A DNA stretch of 8,722 nt from AWTP1-13 sp036280295 (GTDB lineage: Bacteria; Pseudomonadota; Alphaproteobacteria; Rhizobiales; Hyphomicrobiaceae), in NCBI GenBank assembly GCA_036280295.1, contig DASURA010000264.1, positions 1 to 8,722 of the forward strand. The letters run 5' to 3'. The position numbers and the translations under genes were made by a program. The notes below the pieces were generated by a model. That model was not told the origin of the DNA. It did no database searches and worked only from the letters and a program-made list of their open reading frames with translations. Positions 1 through 7,439 of the stretch are shown here, one piece after another (within the stretch, counting starts at the first letter, position 1; every line of letters starts with the position of its first letter).

Positions 1-3000
1 ACGCTGGCGTTCCACGGCAGCGACGGGGTGGAGCGGGGGCGGCTCGACGGCATCAACGGCGAGCTGTCGGCACCGGCGCTCGATGGACCGTATCGCCTGC
101 GCGCCAGCTACACCACCGCCGACGGCGGCAAGCGCGAGGTCCGGCTGTCCACCGCCGAGCCGGAAGGCGACGGCAAGGTCCCCTTCCGCCTGGCCATCCG
201 CCGCCTCGACACACGGGCGAGCTACACGCTCGACGCGCGAGCTGTCGATCTCATGGGCAAGACCCGGATCGAGGGAGCACTGACCGCACGTCTGCCGCTG
301 GCCGGCACACCTTCGGCGGCGGCGTCGGAAAGCTCAGCCGATGCCGATCCGCGCGAGACTCCGCTGGAGGTGAAGTCGCAACTCCGGGCCGACATGACCG
401 GGGCGCTTCTCTCGGATCTGACGTTGACGTTCGACCAGGGCGACCGGCCGCAGATCGTCACCGGCGACGTGCGCGCCGTATGGGGCGCGCCGGTGGCGAT
501 CGAGATGGGCCTGAAGTCACGCTGGCTTGATCTCGACCGGCTGGCCGGAGCCTCGGAGGGCATCGGACCGGTCGCCAGCGTCACCAGGCTCGCAGCTTGG
601 CTGCGCGATCTTCTCCCTGCGCATGGCCAGACGCGCATGGGCATCGCCATCGAGCAGGCCAAGCTCGCCGGCGAGTCCATTGGCCCCGTCCGGCTCGGGC
701 TCGCACGCACCGGTGACAAGCTGGAGATCGCCGAGCTGCGCACGACCCTGCCCGGCGGCAGCCGCGGCGACATCAAAGGCAGCATCTCCGGTGCCGGCAA
801 AGCCCTCTCTTTCGCCGGCAGTATCGGTGTCAGGGGCGCGAGCACCGCCCGCTTTGTCGATTGGGCGACCGGCAAGGGCCTGTCGCTCGCAGCCGACGCC
901 GACGGACCGTTCGACCTGCGCGCAAATCTGACGATTGACACGGCCCAGGCGGCGGTGAGCGATCTCAACGGGGTGCTGGCGGGCACGCTGCTCAAAGGCC
1001 GCGGCCGCTACCGCTGGACAGGGCGGCCAGAGCTGGCGCTGCTGCTCGAAGGCCCCAAGCTCGATGCGCGCAGCCTGCTGCCAGCCGATATCGGCCTGCC
1101 GGATCTGTTCGGCATCCTCACCGGGGCCGCCTCTGCCAGGCAGAACCCGACACGCGCACCCACCACCGGCAACGCCGTACTGCGCGCCCTGCAGTCGGAT
1201 CTCGACGTGCAGCTCAAAGCCGGACAGCTGCTGACGGCGGAGCGCACCTATCGCGATTTCATCGGCGCCGTGACGATGAAGGGCGGCAACCTCAAGCAGC
1301 TCAAGCTGCGGCTGTCAGGAGACGACGGCTACAATCTGCAGCTCGACGGCAAGGTGGACAATCTGGCGGTCGCCCCGAAAGGAGCGCTGCGGGGCTATGT
1401 CACCGCCGAAACCGCGGAAAGCATCGCCCCGCTCGCCGCGCTGCTCGGGGTTCCGGCCGCGTTTGCTCCGGGCGACAGGCGAGCGCAGGCGATGGTGCCG
1501 CTGCGCCTGGCCGGCACTTTGAGGTTCGGCGCCCGCAGCCGGACATCGGCCGACTTGATGCTCGACGGCGAAGGCAACAGTGGTGTCGTCAAGATCGCGG
1601 CGCGCCTCGATGGGAGCGGCTCGGGCTGGCGCGACGGGCGCGCAGAGATCACCGCCTCCGTCGAGGCTGACGACGCCGGGAAGCTGGCCGGCCTCCTGTT
1701 CCCGGAAACCGCGCCATTCGCACGGACCGGTGCCGTCAAGCGCGGCCACATCCTGGTGCGCGCCAACGGCATCCCATCCGAGGGGCTCATGTCGCTGGTG
1801 ACGATCGATTCCGCCGGCGTCGATGCCAACTTCCGTGGCCAGGTCCAGCTCCACCAGGGCGGGAACGTCAAGGCCGACGGCGATCTTGAGGTGCGGGCCG
1901 GCGATGGCGCCGTCCTGGCCAGCCTGGTCGGCCTCGCACCGACCTTGCGGGCGGATGGCGTACCGGTCGCCGCGCGGCTGAAGCTTGCTCTCGATGGCAG
2001 TGCCATCAGCATGGACAGGCTGGCTCTGCAGCTGGGCGAACGCCGCGTGACGGGCAGGATCGCACTGGCGCCGACGGCAAGTGGCGAACGGCGGCACATC
2101 GATGCTGAGCTCGGGCTCGAAGAGATCAGCGTCGCGACGTTGCTGGGTCCGCTGCTCGATCTGCGGTTCGGCGCGGCGAGCGCCGCTGAGGCGGTACTGA
2201 CGGGGCAGCAAATCCCGTGGCCGGACGAGCCGTTCAGCGCATCCGCCTTCGACGCTTTCGAGGGGCAGATCAACCTCCACAGCAAGCGCCTGATGCTCAC
2301 GGATGGCATGGCCCTGGCGGACGCGCGCCTCCACGTCATCCTGCAACCCGGCAAGATCGAGGCAAAGGAGATCGTGGGCACCGCCCTTGGCGGCAAGGTC
2401 AAGGCGACGGCCCGCATCGAGAAGGCCGCCGCCGGTGCCGACGTGCACGGCACACTGGGCTTCGGCATTGCCCTCGAGGAGATTGCCGGGGCCCGTCCAT
2501 CCAAGGCGGCGCCTGAGGCCACGGCCAAGGCCGCCGGCCCTGTCAGCGGCACGCTGCAGTTTTCCGGGCGCGGACTGAGCCCACGCGCGGTGATCGCAGC
2601 GTTGCAGGGAACGGGGAGCATCGCCTTCGATGACGCCAGACTGCCGGGCCTTTCACCGGCCGCCATTGCAACCGCCACCGACGCAGCACTCAAGGCGGAG
2701 TCCGGCAAGCTCGGGGCGACGCTGCGCGAGGCGCTGGGAGCCGCGCTCAGCGCAGAAAATCTGCCGGTCGGCCAGGCGAGCTATCCGCTCGAGATTGCCG
2801 ACGGCGAGGTGCGCAGCAAGTCGCTGCTGGTGGAGACCGACCAGGGCCGGACCATCGGTTCGGCGCGCCTGGACCTCAAGAGTTTCAACCTCGACTCGCA
2901 ATGGCGTCTTGAAGCGCGATCGGCTGACCCGAGCGCCAGAGCGCTGCCGCCTGCGATCGTATCCTACCGTGCCCCGATCTCCGCGCTGGCCGGCGCCCAG

Positions 3001-3273
3001 CAGCAGATCGACACGAGCGCACTGGAGCAGGAGCTTTCAGCGCGCAAGATCGAGCGGGACCTGCAGGAGCTCGAGCGCTGGCGACGCCTCAAGGAGAGCG
3101 AGCCCGCCAACGTGCCTGCCGCACCGGCGCCCCAGGCACCGGTGACGGCGCCTGCTGCCGGACAGCCGGCGCAATCGCCGGTACCTCCTGCACCTGTCCC
3201 TGCGCAGCCGTCACCCGCCGCGCCCACGATCCCGCCGCTCGCTCCCCACCCGCAACCGGTGACGCCCGGATAG
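1..3273 (+). CDS. AsmA-family protein, 3' part (5'-truncated by window edge)
   Basis: The reading frame is open from base 1, so the true start lies upstream; the GTG at 28 is only the first start-like codon in the visible part. About 1,090 residues are visible, ending at TAG 3271-3273. The protein is a long run of alternating short beta-strand segments rich in Gly, Ala, Leu and Asp (patterns such as LxLDG, GxVKxxA, GRIALAP), typical of AsmA/TamB/YhdP-type beta-groove proteins. These are inner-membrane anchored, span the periplasm and are linked to phospholipid transport and outer-membrane homeostasis. The AsmA C-terminal signature is at about nt 2560-2680 (FSGRGLSPRAVIAALQGTGS, then a DDARLPGL-like stretch). 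Next come an LPPAIVSYRAPI segment, a short charged helix with coiled-coil character (about nt 3000-3100) and a roughly 55-residue Pro/Ala-rich tail. The family call is solid; substrate and exact subfamily are not visible. The N-terminal membrane anchor would lie outside the window. Confidence 0.85.
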   Translation, partial: TLAFHGSDGVERGRLDGINGELSAPALDGPYRLRASYTTADGGKREVRLSTAEPEGDGKVPFRLAIRRLDTRASYTLDARAVDLMGKTRIEGALTARLPLAGTPSAAASESSADADPRETPLEVKSQLRADMTGALLSDLTLTFDQGDRPQIVTGDVRAVWGAPVAIEMGLKSRWLDLDRLAGASEGIGPVASVTRLAAWLRDLLPAHGQTRMGIAIEQAKLAGESIGPVRLGLARTGDKLEIAELRTTLPGGSRGDIKGSISGAGKALSFAGSIGVRGASTARFVDWATGKGLSLAADADGPFDLRANLTIDTAQAAVSDLNGVLAGTLLKGRGRYRWTGRPELALLLEGPKLDARSLLPADIGLPDLFGILTGAASARQNPTRAPTTGNAVLRALQSDLDVQLKAGQLLTAERTYRDFIGAVTMKGGNLKQLKLRLSGDDGYNLQLDGKVDNLAVAPKGALRGYVTAETAESIAPLAALLGVPAAFAPGDRRAQAMVPLRLAGTLRFGARSRTSADLMLDGEGNSGVVKIAARLDGSGSGWRDGRAEITASVEADDAGKLAGLLFPETAPFARTGAVKRGHILVRANGIPSEGLMSLVTIDSAGVDANFRGQVQLHQGGNVKADGDLEVRAGDGAVLASLVGLAPTLRADGVPVAARLKLALDGSAISMDRLALQLGERRVTGRIALAPTASGERRHIDAELGLEEISVATLLGPLLDLRFGAASAAEAVLTGQQIPWPDEPFSASAFDAFEGQINLHSKRLMLTDGMALADARLHVILQPGKIEAKEIVGTALGGKVKATARIEKAAAGADVHGTLGFGIALEEIAGARPSKAAPEATAKAAGPVSGTLQFSGRGLSPRAVIAALQGTGSIAFDDARLPGLSPAAIATATDAALKAESGKLGATLREALGAALSAENLPVGQASYPLEIADGEVRSKSLLVETDQGRTIGSARLDLKSFNLDSQWRLEARSADPSARALPPAIVSYRAPISALAGAQQQIDTSALEQELSARKIERDLQELERWRRLKESEPANVPAAPAPQAPVTAPAAGQPAQSPVPPAPVPAQPSPAAPTIPPLAPHPQPVTPG

Positions 3274-3298
3274 GTGGCTGCCTGCTTGAGGCAGCTAC
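3274..3298 (+). terminator. Hairpin between convergent genes, candidate terminator
   Basis: The arms GTGGCTGCCT (3274-3283) and AGGCAGCTAC (3289-3298) pair over 10 bp with one G-T wobble, around a 5-nt loop GCTTG. The hairpin starts one base after the AsmA stop codon, and its right arm contains the stop codon of the opposing SGNH-like gene (CTA at 3295-3297). On the + strand it is followed by TTGTTGTTG, a weak T-rich tail. The - strand has no T-run after the hairpin. It is therefore a plausible terminator for the AsmA gene and less convincing for the opposing gene. Confidence 0.5.
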
Positions 3299-4395
3299 TT
3301 GTTGTTGAGCGCGACGGTCTTGCTGAGCGCGCCGGCCAGCAGCTCGGCAGTGGCGCGGTTTCCGGCGCGTGTCATCTGCCCAAAACCGCTGCTGAGATAG
3401 AGCTCATCCAGAACGTCGGGCTTCGCGGCCACGGCCGCGCGCAAAGACCCGAGCTGGTCGACGACCTCCATCCCCACGGCAGCAGCGCAAGCCGCGGCCG
3501 CCCTGGTCGCCGCGCCGGGCTCCGAGCCGTCGGCGATCACTTTGCGGGCATACTGCATCAGCAGCAGCACGCGCACGCCGGCCGTGTCCGCCCGTCCCTT
3601 CAGCCGTTGCAGCAGCGCGCAGGTCACCGCCGTCGGATCGTTGTCGACTGTCCGGAATACCGGCGCTTCGATCCTGCCCTGCCAATAGTCGGGCGCCACG
3701 TGGCCGAGCACGACATCGAGCACCGCCGAATACCCGAGGATGTCGCGCACTGCGGTGCGCCAATCCGGCGTGGCGCCGGGACTCGCCGGCTCGCGCACCG
3801 GGGCGTGATGGACGAGCGTGCCGGCATCGATCGTGTAGTAGGGCTTGGGCGTGCCGTAGACAGAGAAGCCCGCCCGCTCGATACTCTCCTCGTGCACGCC
3901 GACAATCAGCGTTCTGGGCTGCGCCTCGGTGAGGAGCTGCTCTGCACGCAGCACGATCTGGTCGATTGCATATCCGGCCACCCCGCCGTTCAGCACGGGC
4001 ACGGCGGCGATGCGCTCAAGGTGCGCCGGCCAGGTCTCGCCATCCGCCACCTCGGTCCCGCCATCAGTGAAGGCGTCGCCGACCGCAAGCACGCCGCCGG
4101 GGCGGATATCCCTCTCGCAGAAATTGCGGCGAATGCCATGGTCCAACGTGTGGTAGCGCTCGCTCTCGTACTCGTCTCGCAGGGCCCACCCCAGCACCGG
4201 GTCGAACCGAACCCGGTCGCCGAATTTGAGGTCCTCAAGGCGCCCTGCGCGCCAGTCCTCAAGGGCAAGCACCGGCCGCTGCGTCTGCAGCCGATAGCCG
4301 ATCTCGAAGGCGGGCAAGGCCAGGGCCGCGCCGATGCACGCCAGAGCCATTCGCGCCGCGCGCCTTTGCCGGAGTGCCTGTACATCAACCCGCAT
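3295..4395 (-). CDS. Membrane-anchored SGNH/GDSL-fold protein with degenerate catalytic triad
   Basis: I chose the ATG at 4395 (366 aa) because GGGGAAG sits 7 nt upstream; the frame also extends to a GTG at 4461, which has no Shine-Dalgarno sequence. An N-terminal basic stretch (LRQRRAAR) precedes one hydrophobic segment at about residues 16-35, so the protein is probably a type II-anchored or exported protein with a periplasmic domain. The SGNH-hydrolase layout is recognisable. Block I reads AVGDAFTDGG where GDSFTxG is expected, block II is LNGGVAGYAIDQ, block III is IVGVHEESIER where a GxND-type motif is expected, and block V is SGFGQMTRAGN where DxxHMTxxGN is expected. The nucleophilic Ser is Ala108, the His is Gln340 and the paired Asp is Gly337. 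Members of this fold are esterases, lipases and O-acyl-modifying enzymes of the envelope, but this one looks catalytically dead by that mechanism. The fold call is good; the role is unknown. Confidence 0.75.
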   Translation of the reverse strand: MRVDVQALRQRRAARMALACIGAALALPAFEIGYRLQTQRPVLALEDWRAGRLEDLKFGDRVRFDPVLGWALRDEYESERYHTLDHGIRRNFCERDIRPGGVLAVGDAFTDGGTEVADGETWPAHLERIAAVPVLNGGVAGYAIDQIVLRAEQLLTEAQPRTLIVGVHEESIERAGFSVYGTPKPYYTIDAGTLVHHAPVREPASPGATPDWRTAVRDILGYSAVLDVVLGHVAPDYWQGRIEAPVFRTVDNDPTAVTCALLQRLKGRADTAGVRVLLLMQYARKVIADGSEPGAATRAAAACAAAVGMEVVDQLGSLRAAVAAKPDVLDELYLSSGFGQMTRAGNRATAELLAGALSKTVALNNK

Positions 4396-4538
4396 GGTGT
4401 CGCTTCCCCAGTCGACGACGGCATCGTCCGGGGTGACATGACAGGCCCGGGCTGAATGCACGCTGAACGACGGCCGGCCCTCGGCTCCACAGCATGGCCC
4501 GCTGGCTCGGCGGTGCGGCTGTCAGCCTTGGTGTGGAC
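4396..4538 (-). other. Intergenic gap between Sel1 gene and SGNH-like gene
   Basis: The gap is 143 bp between the Sel1 stop (4539-4541) and the preferred SGNH-like start. It contains the GGGGAAG ribosome-binding site (4403-4409) of the downstream gene and small GC-rich inverted repeats such as GGCTGACAGCC on the - strand. I see no clear terminator with a T-run and no convincing -35/-10 pair, so co-transcription with the thiE-like/Sel1 genes cannot be excluded. Confidence 0.4.
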
Positions 4539-5654
4539 CTAATTCAGCCCGACGGTCATGCGGTCGCGCCACTGCCGCGCGGCCATCTGCGCCTTGGCCT
4601 TGTCCGGGCCCGGCAGCTTGGCCAGCATCTTGTCGAGCGCCTCGTCCTGGATGCCCCCGCCCTTGGCAATGAGGTTCCATTTGGCGGCCTCGACCAGGTC
4701 CTGCTTCACGCCGGCGCCGTGCGTATAGCAGCGGGCCAGCCGGTTCTGCGCCGTCGCCACGCCCTTCTCTGCGGCGCGCCGGAAGTACTCGGCGCCGCGC
4801 GTGGCGTCCGGCGGCACGCCGTGTCCACGGAACAATATCACCGCGTAGTCGAGCTGAGCCTCCGTATGCCCCGCAGCTGCCGCCTTGCCGATCCACTTTG
4901 CAGCCTCGAAGGCGTTGGCCTGGGTTCCGGTGCCGGTCGCGTACATGGTGCCGAGGTCATACTCGGCAGCGATCACGCCGTTCTCCGCGGCAAAGCGCAT
5001 GTGCATGAAGGCGCGGTACGGGTTCTCGGGCTTGCCGTCACCGCGCAGGAAGAGGAGCGCGAGGTTGTAGTTGGCGAGCGGGTGGCGGCGTGCCGCCGCC
5101 GCCTCGAAGAAGCGCGCCGCCTCGGCGAGGTTCTTATCGACGCCGCGCCCCTGCGCCAGCATCATGGCGTAGGCGAACATCGCCTCGGTATCGCCGAGCT
5201 CGGCGCCGCGCGCGAACCACTGCGCTGCCAATGGGGCATTCGGCGCCACGCCCAGCCCCTCCGAGTAGATGCGGCCGACGAGGGTGTGCGCCTGCGGCTC
5301 GCCCAGCTCGGCGCCCTTCACGCCGAGCTCTAGGGCCGTCAGATAATGCCCCTGCTCGAAGGCCTCATAGGCCGGATCGCTCTCAGCCGCCGGCTGCGCC
5401 TTTGCCTGGTGCCCTTTTGCGGCCGGCGGCTTCAACACCGGCGCCGAGCCACCGTGGGCAGCAACCGGCCTCGCCTTAATGACCGGCACCGGCGCGCCAG
5501 CCTTGGCCGCCGGCGCCTTCGGCTTCTTCCTCTCGATCGGCGCGGCAGGATCGACGCGCCCCGCCCAGGAGCTGGTATCGGCTGCGGCGACACCAACGCT
5601 CAGCAGCAGGGCAGCGATCGCTCCGAGAGCCGCAATTGCGCGCGTCTCGACCAT
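4539..5654 (-). CDS. Secreted Sel1-like repeat (SLR) protein
   Basis: The start is the ATG at 5654 (371 aa); GAGGAG lies 10 nt upstream and overlaps the stop codon of the thiE-like gene. A TTG start at 5672 is possible in frame but lacks this support. Residues 1-26 form a classic signal peptide (MVETR, then a hydrophobic core ending GVAAA, then DTSS), so export to the periplasm is expected. A Lys/Pro/Ala-rich linker (about 40-92) follows. Residues about 96-345 hold roughly seven Sel1 repeats, recognised by the recurring pattern A-x2-LGxxYxxGxGVxxxxxxAAxWFxxAAxxG, for example GRIYSEGLGV, YAMMLAQGRGV, LGTMYATGTGT, YAVILFRGHGV and LARCYTHGAGV. Sel1 repeats are alpha-helical hairpins that act as protein-interaction scaffolds. 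The gene is the second of a two-gene operon. The partner protein is not visible. Confidence 0.9.
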   Translation of the reverse strand: MVETRAIAALGAIAALLLSVGVAAADTSSWAGRVDPAAPIERKKPKAPAAKAGAPVPVIKARPVAAHGGSAPVLKPPAAKGHQAKAQPAAESDPAYEAFEQGHYLTALELGVKGAELGEPQAHTLVGRIYSEGLGVAPNAPLAAQWFARGAELGDTEAMFAYAMMLAQGRGVDKNLAEAARFFEAAAARRHPLANYNLALLFLRGDGKPENPYRAFMHMRFAAENGVIAAEYDLGTMYATGTGTQANAFEAAKWIGKAAAAGHTEAQLDYAVILFRGHGVPPDATRGAEYFRRAAEKGVATAQNRLARCYTHGAGVKQDLVEAAKWNLIAKGGGIQDEALDKMLAKLPGPDKAKAQMAARQWRDRMTVGLN

Positions 5655-5668
5655 GATTGGGCAACTCC

Positions 5669-6319
5669 TCAAGGCGATGATGATGTATGCGTCTGAATGG
5701 CCTGATGCAGGCTTTCAACCAGGCTGGCCGCAGCCGCCGGCGATACCCCCGATGCCAGCGTGACGGCGATGAGATCGGCGCCCGCCGCGGCAAGGTCGGC
5801 GGCCTCGGCCGGCGTCTCCACATCGAAGGCGACGCAGGGAACCTCGAACAGCGGCGACCACCACGACACCAGCTCCTGGCGGCGAAGACGCCCCTTGTCG
5901 CGGTCCTTCAGGTGCGGCGGCGCGCCGAAGCCGACGTAGTCGGCACCCGCCTCCGCCAGCAGCATCGCGGCGTGGCGCGAGATGCCAGCTTCGGCGCCGA
6001 CCACCGCATCCCGTCCCGCCACGCCCCTGGCCGCATCGTAGGGCGCCCGCGGCTCATCGTGCGCGGCGAGGTGCACGCCATCCGCGCTCACGGCGCGGGC
6101 GAGCGCAGCATCGTTCCAGATGAGCGCGGTGGCGCCCGCCGTCCTGGCCTGCTCGATGAGAGGCCGCGCCAGCGCCGCCTCCAGAGGTTGGCCCGGCGCA
6201 GGCGCAATCAGAACGGCGGCGATCTCCGCAGCAGCCAGCACAGCCGCCAGCCGCTCGCCGGCGCCCGCATCAGCCTCGATCACGGCATAGAGCCGACAGC
6301 CCGTCGGCGGCTCGGTCAC
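5669..6319 (-). CDS. ThiE/TenI-like thiamine phosphate synthase family protein
   Basis: The GTG at 6319 is the start (216 aa): GGGAGGG sits 4-5 nt upstream and no other start fits the N-terminal beta strand LYAVIEAD. ThiE couples HMP-PP and thiazole phosphate to thiamine monophosphate; TenI-like relatives are thiazole tautomerases. Matching elements are IWND at 67-70 (the family's LxND), ADGVHLAAHDEP at 79-90 (ADGVHLGQxD, with the second metal-ligand Asp as D88), AGADYVGFGAP at 124-133 and AAGADLIAVTLA at 178-189. The segment that should be the phosphate-binding GIGGI loop instead reads VAFDVET (163-169), and the diphosphate-binding region 134-147 is Lys/Arg-rich rather than the usual TxTK. 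Catalysis is therefore uncertain. The stop codon lies 14 bp before the Sel1 ATG, indicating one transcript. From memory, ThiE-like and Sel1 genes are neighbours in many Hyphomicrobiales. The gene symbol is left blank because it may not be the genuine ThiE. Confidence 0.75.
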   Translation of the reverse strand: MTEPPTGCRLYAVIEADAGAGERLAAVLAAAEIAAVLIAPAPGQPLEAALARPLIEQARTAGATALIWNDAALARAVSADGVHLAAHDEPRAPYDAARGVAGRDAVVGAEAGISRHAAMLLAEAGADYVGFGAPPHLKDRDKGRLRRQELVSWWSPLFEVPCVAFDVETPAEAADLAAAGADLIAVTLASGVSPAAAASLVESLHQAIQTHTSSSP

Positions 6320-6500
6320 GTCGCCCTCCCAGGCTCTGGCAGTTGCATTACGCTCTCAGCCCCGGAGGGTCTGATACCTCTCCGATGCGCCACACTGCAT
6401 CTCAGGGGCAGCCTATCCGAGCGCATTGGGGCGAAAAAGCGACCCCCGCCCAAGCCTCCACATTCCCTTCCCTGGGTGTCACTTTGCGGCAAAGGCTGTG
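6320..6500 (-). promoter_or_regulatory. Intergenic leader upstream of the thiE-like gene, with predicted three-way-junction fold
   Basis: This is 181 bp between the PRMT-like stop and the thiE-like GTG. On the - strand, 6409 down to 6359 can fold into three helices. The closing stem is GCCCC (6409-6405) with GGGGC (6363-6359). Helix 2 is GATGC (6401-6397) with GCATC (6388-6384). Helix 3 is GGAGAGGT (6383-6376) with ACCCTCC (6370-6364), with one bulged A. The only unpaired junction bases are TGA (6404-6402). CCAG-AGC-CTGG (6339-6329) forms a further hairpin just before the ribosome-binding site. An alternative pairing, ATGCGC (6426-6421) with GCGCAT (6390-6385), would disrupt helix 2. No clear -35/-10 pair was seen. 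It does not match the TPP riboswitch layout. Confidence 0.35.
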
Positions 6501-7439
6501 TCAGGGGAGGAAGCCTTTCTCAAGGTCGAGCGACTGGTGGCTTACCTGCCCGCCTGCCGCGGTCTTCACCGTAAGCGTCCACGTCACGTTCGTACCGCTC
6601 TGGTATGACGTGGTCGAGCGGATGCGGGCGGTCAAGGTGTGTCCTGCCTCGACAGTTAGCGGCGTCAGCACCGGCAGATAGAGCTGCTCCCAGTGGGTCG
6701 GCGGATCGAGCGGGCCGGTCGACAGGTCGATGCCGTGAGCCAGATCCGCTGTCCACCACAGGGCCAACCCGTACACGTCGGTGCGTCGACCCGGCGTCCA
6801 TGATGCCTCGCCCATGCGCGTGGACTTGTTGTGGCGATGGAACGCAGCCTCATCCCACATCCTGGCGGCCCCGCCGTCCTCCAGGAGATCGCCAGGCTTC
6901 AAGGTGCGGACATAGATGTTGTTGAGCGTCATGGTCTTGGCCGGCCCCATGTCGAGCTCGTAGCCGACGCGGTCCCACGCCGACAGCTCATTGAGGAACC
7001 GGTTGCTCACGACCGGGCACAGGTATTGCCGCACAGCCGAGGGAACAATGACGCCGCCGGGCTTCAGAAAACGGGTGCGCGCATCGTTGAGCGTCTCGAT
7101 GATGCTCTCCTCGAAGGCGTAGTTGCCAAGCGTCTCGCATACGATCAGATCGACGCGCTCGGGCTCGAGCACCTCGGTCGAGTGCATCTCGTGCAGATGG
7201 CAGTTGCGCAGGCGGTTGTGGCGCAAGAGCTTGCGCGCCACGCTGGCAATGCTGCCGGACTCGTAGAGGTCCACCCGCCTGGCACCAAGCCTGGCGGCGA
7301 GGAAGCCCAGGAACCCAGTGCCGGTGCCGATGTCGGCAACGGTGGTCTCGCCCTTGACGATCAGCTTGGCGAGCGCGGCATGGAAGGCGGCATTGCGCAC
7401 CCGGTCGGCCAGCAGTGTGCGGTGATATTCAATGCGCAT
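6501..7439 (-). CDS. Protein arginine methyltransferase (PRMT)-like SAM-dependent methyltransferase
   Basis: The protein is 312 aa and starts at the only start codon after the upstream in-frame stop, ATG 7439; there is no Shine-Dalgarno sequence. Motifs follow the PRMT order. An N-terminal YHRTLLADRVRNAAFHAAL resembles the HxxMLxDxxRxxxY segment. Motif I is ADIGTGTGFLGFLAAR (35-50), and E60 in LYES sits where the ribose-binding acid is expected. The double-E loop is CETLGNYAFEES (101-112), with E102 and E111 spaced nine apart as in PRMT1. LNDARTRFLKPGGVIVPS (117-134) matches the following helix and strand. The THW loop, PTHWEQLYLP, is at 247-256 inside a C-terminal beta-barrel domain (about 135-312). 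Known PRMTs transfer methyl groups from SAM to arginine guanidino nitrogens. The N-terminal YFxxY helix that closes the SAM pocket in type I enzymes is absent. Arginine as the substrate is inference; the fold and motif assignment is strong. The gene diverges from another methyltransferase. Confidence 0.85.
   Translation of the reverse strand: MRIEYHRTLLADRVRNAAFHAALAKLIVKGETTVADIGTGTGFLGFLAARLGARRVDLYESGSIASVARKLLRHNRLRNCHLHEMHSTEVLEPERVDLIVCETLGNYAFEESIIETLNDARTRFLKPGGVIVPSAVRQYLCPVVSNRFLNELSAWDRVGYELDMGPAKTMTLNNIYVRTLKPGDLLEDGGAARMWDEAAFHRHNKSTRMGEASWTPGRRTDVYGLALWWTADLAHGIDLSTGPLDPPTHWEQLYLPVLTPLTVEAGHTLTARIRSTTSYQSGTNVTWTLTVKTAAGGQVSHQSLDLEKGFLP

Noticed and set aside
1395..2708. A 437-codon open frame on the - strand inside the AsmA gene.
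   Set aside because: It is a Ser/Arg/Ala-rich shadow without domain features, while the + strand frame has continuous AsmA-like beta structure and the C-terminal signature.
3274..4455. A 393-codon open frame on the + strand, opposite the SGNH-like gene.
   Set aside because: Its translation has no recognisable motif and is rich in Arg, His and Gln as expected of an antisense shadow in GC-rich DNA. The - strand frame has a membrane segment, SGNH blocks and a ribosome-binding site.
4396..4461. An N-terminal extension of the SGNH-like protein to the GTG at 4461.
   Set aside because: There is no ribosome-binding site before the GTG, while the ATG at 4395 has one and places the basic stretch directly before the membrane segment.
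6316..6426. A 36-codon - strand frame starting ATG 6426 whose TGA overlaps the thiE-like GTG by four bases.
   Set aside because: The GTGA overlap hints at coupling, but there is no ribosome-binding site and the codons coincide with the predicted RNA helices. A leader peptide is not excluded but not supported.
6320..6426. A TPP riboswitch before the thiE-like gene.
   Set aside because: CTGAGA and TAATGC words are present, but the conserved CUGGAUAAUGCCAG helix and GUAGGGAA segment are missing and the order does not fit the aptamer.
6482..6494. The palindrome CTTTGCGGCAAAG just after the PRMT-like stop as a terminator.
   Set aside because: The arms enclose only about three bases and no T-run follows on the - strand, so it is not a convincing intrinsic terminator.
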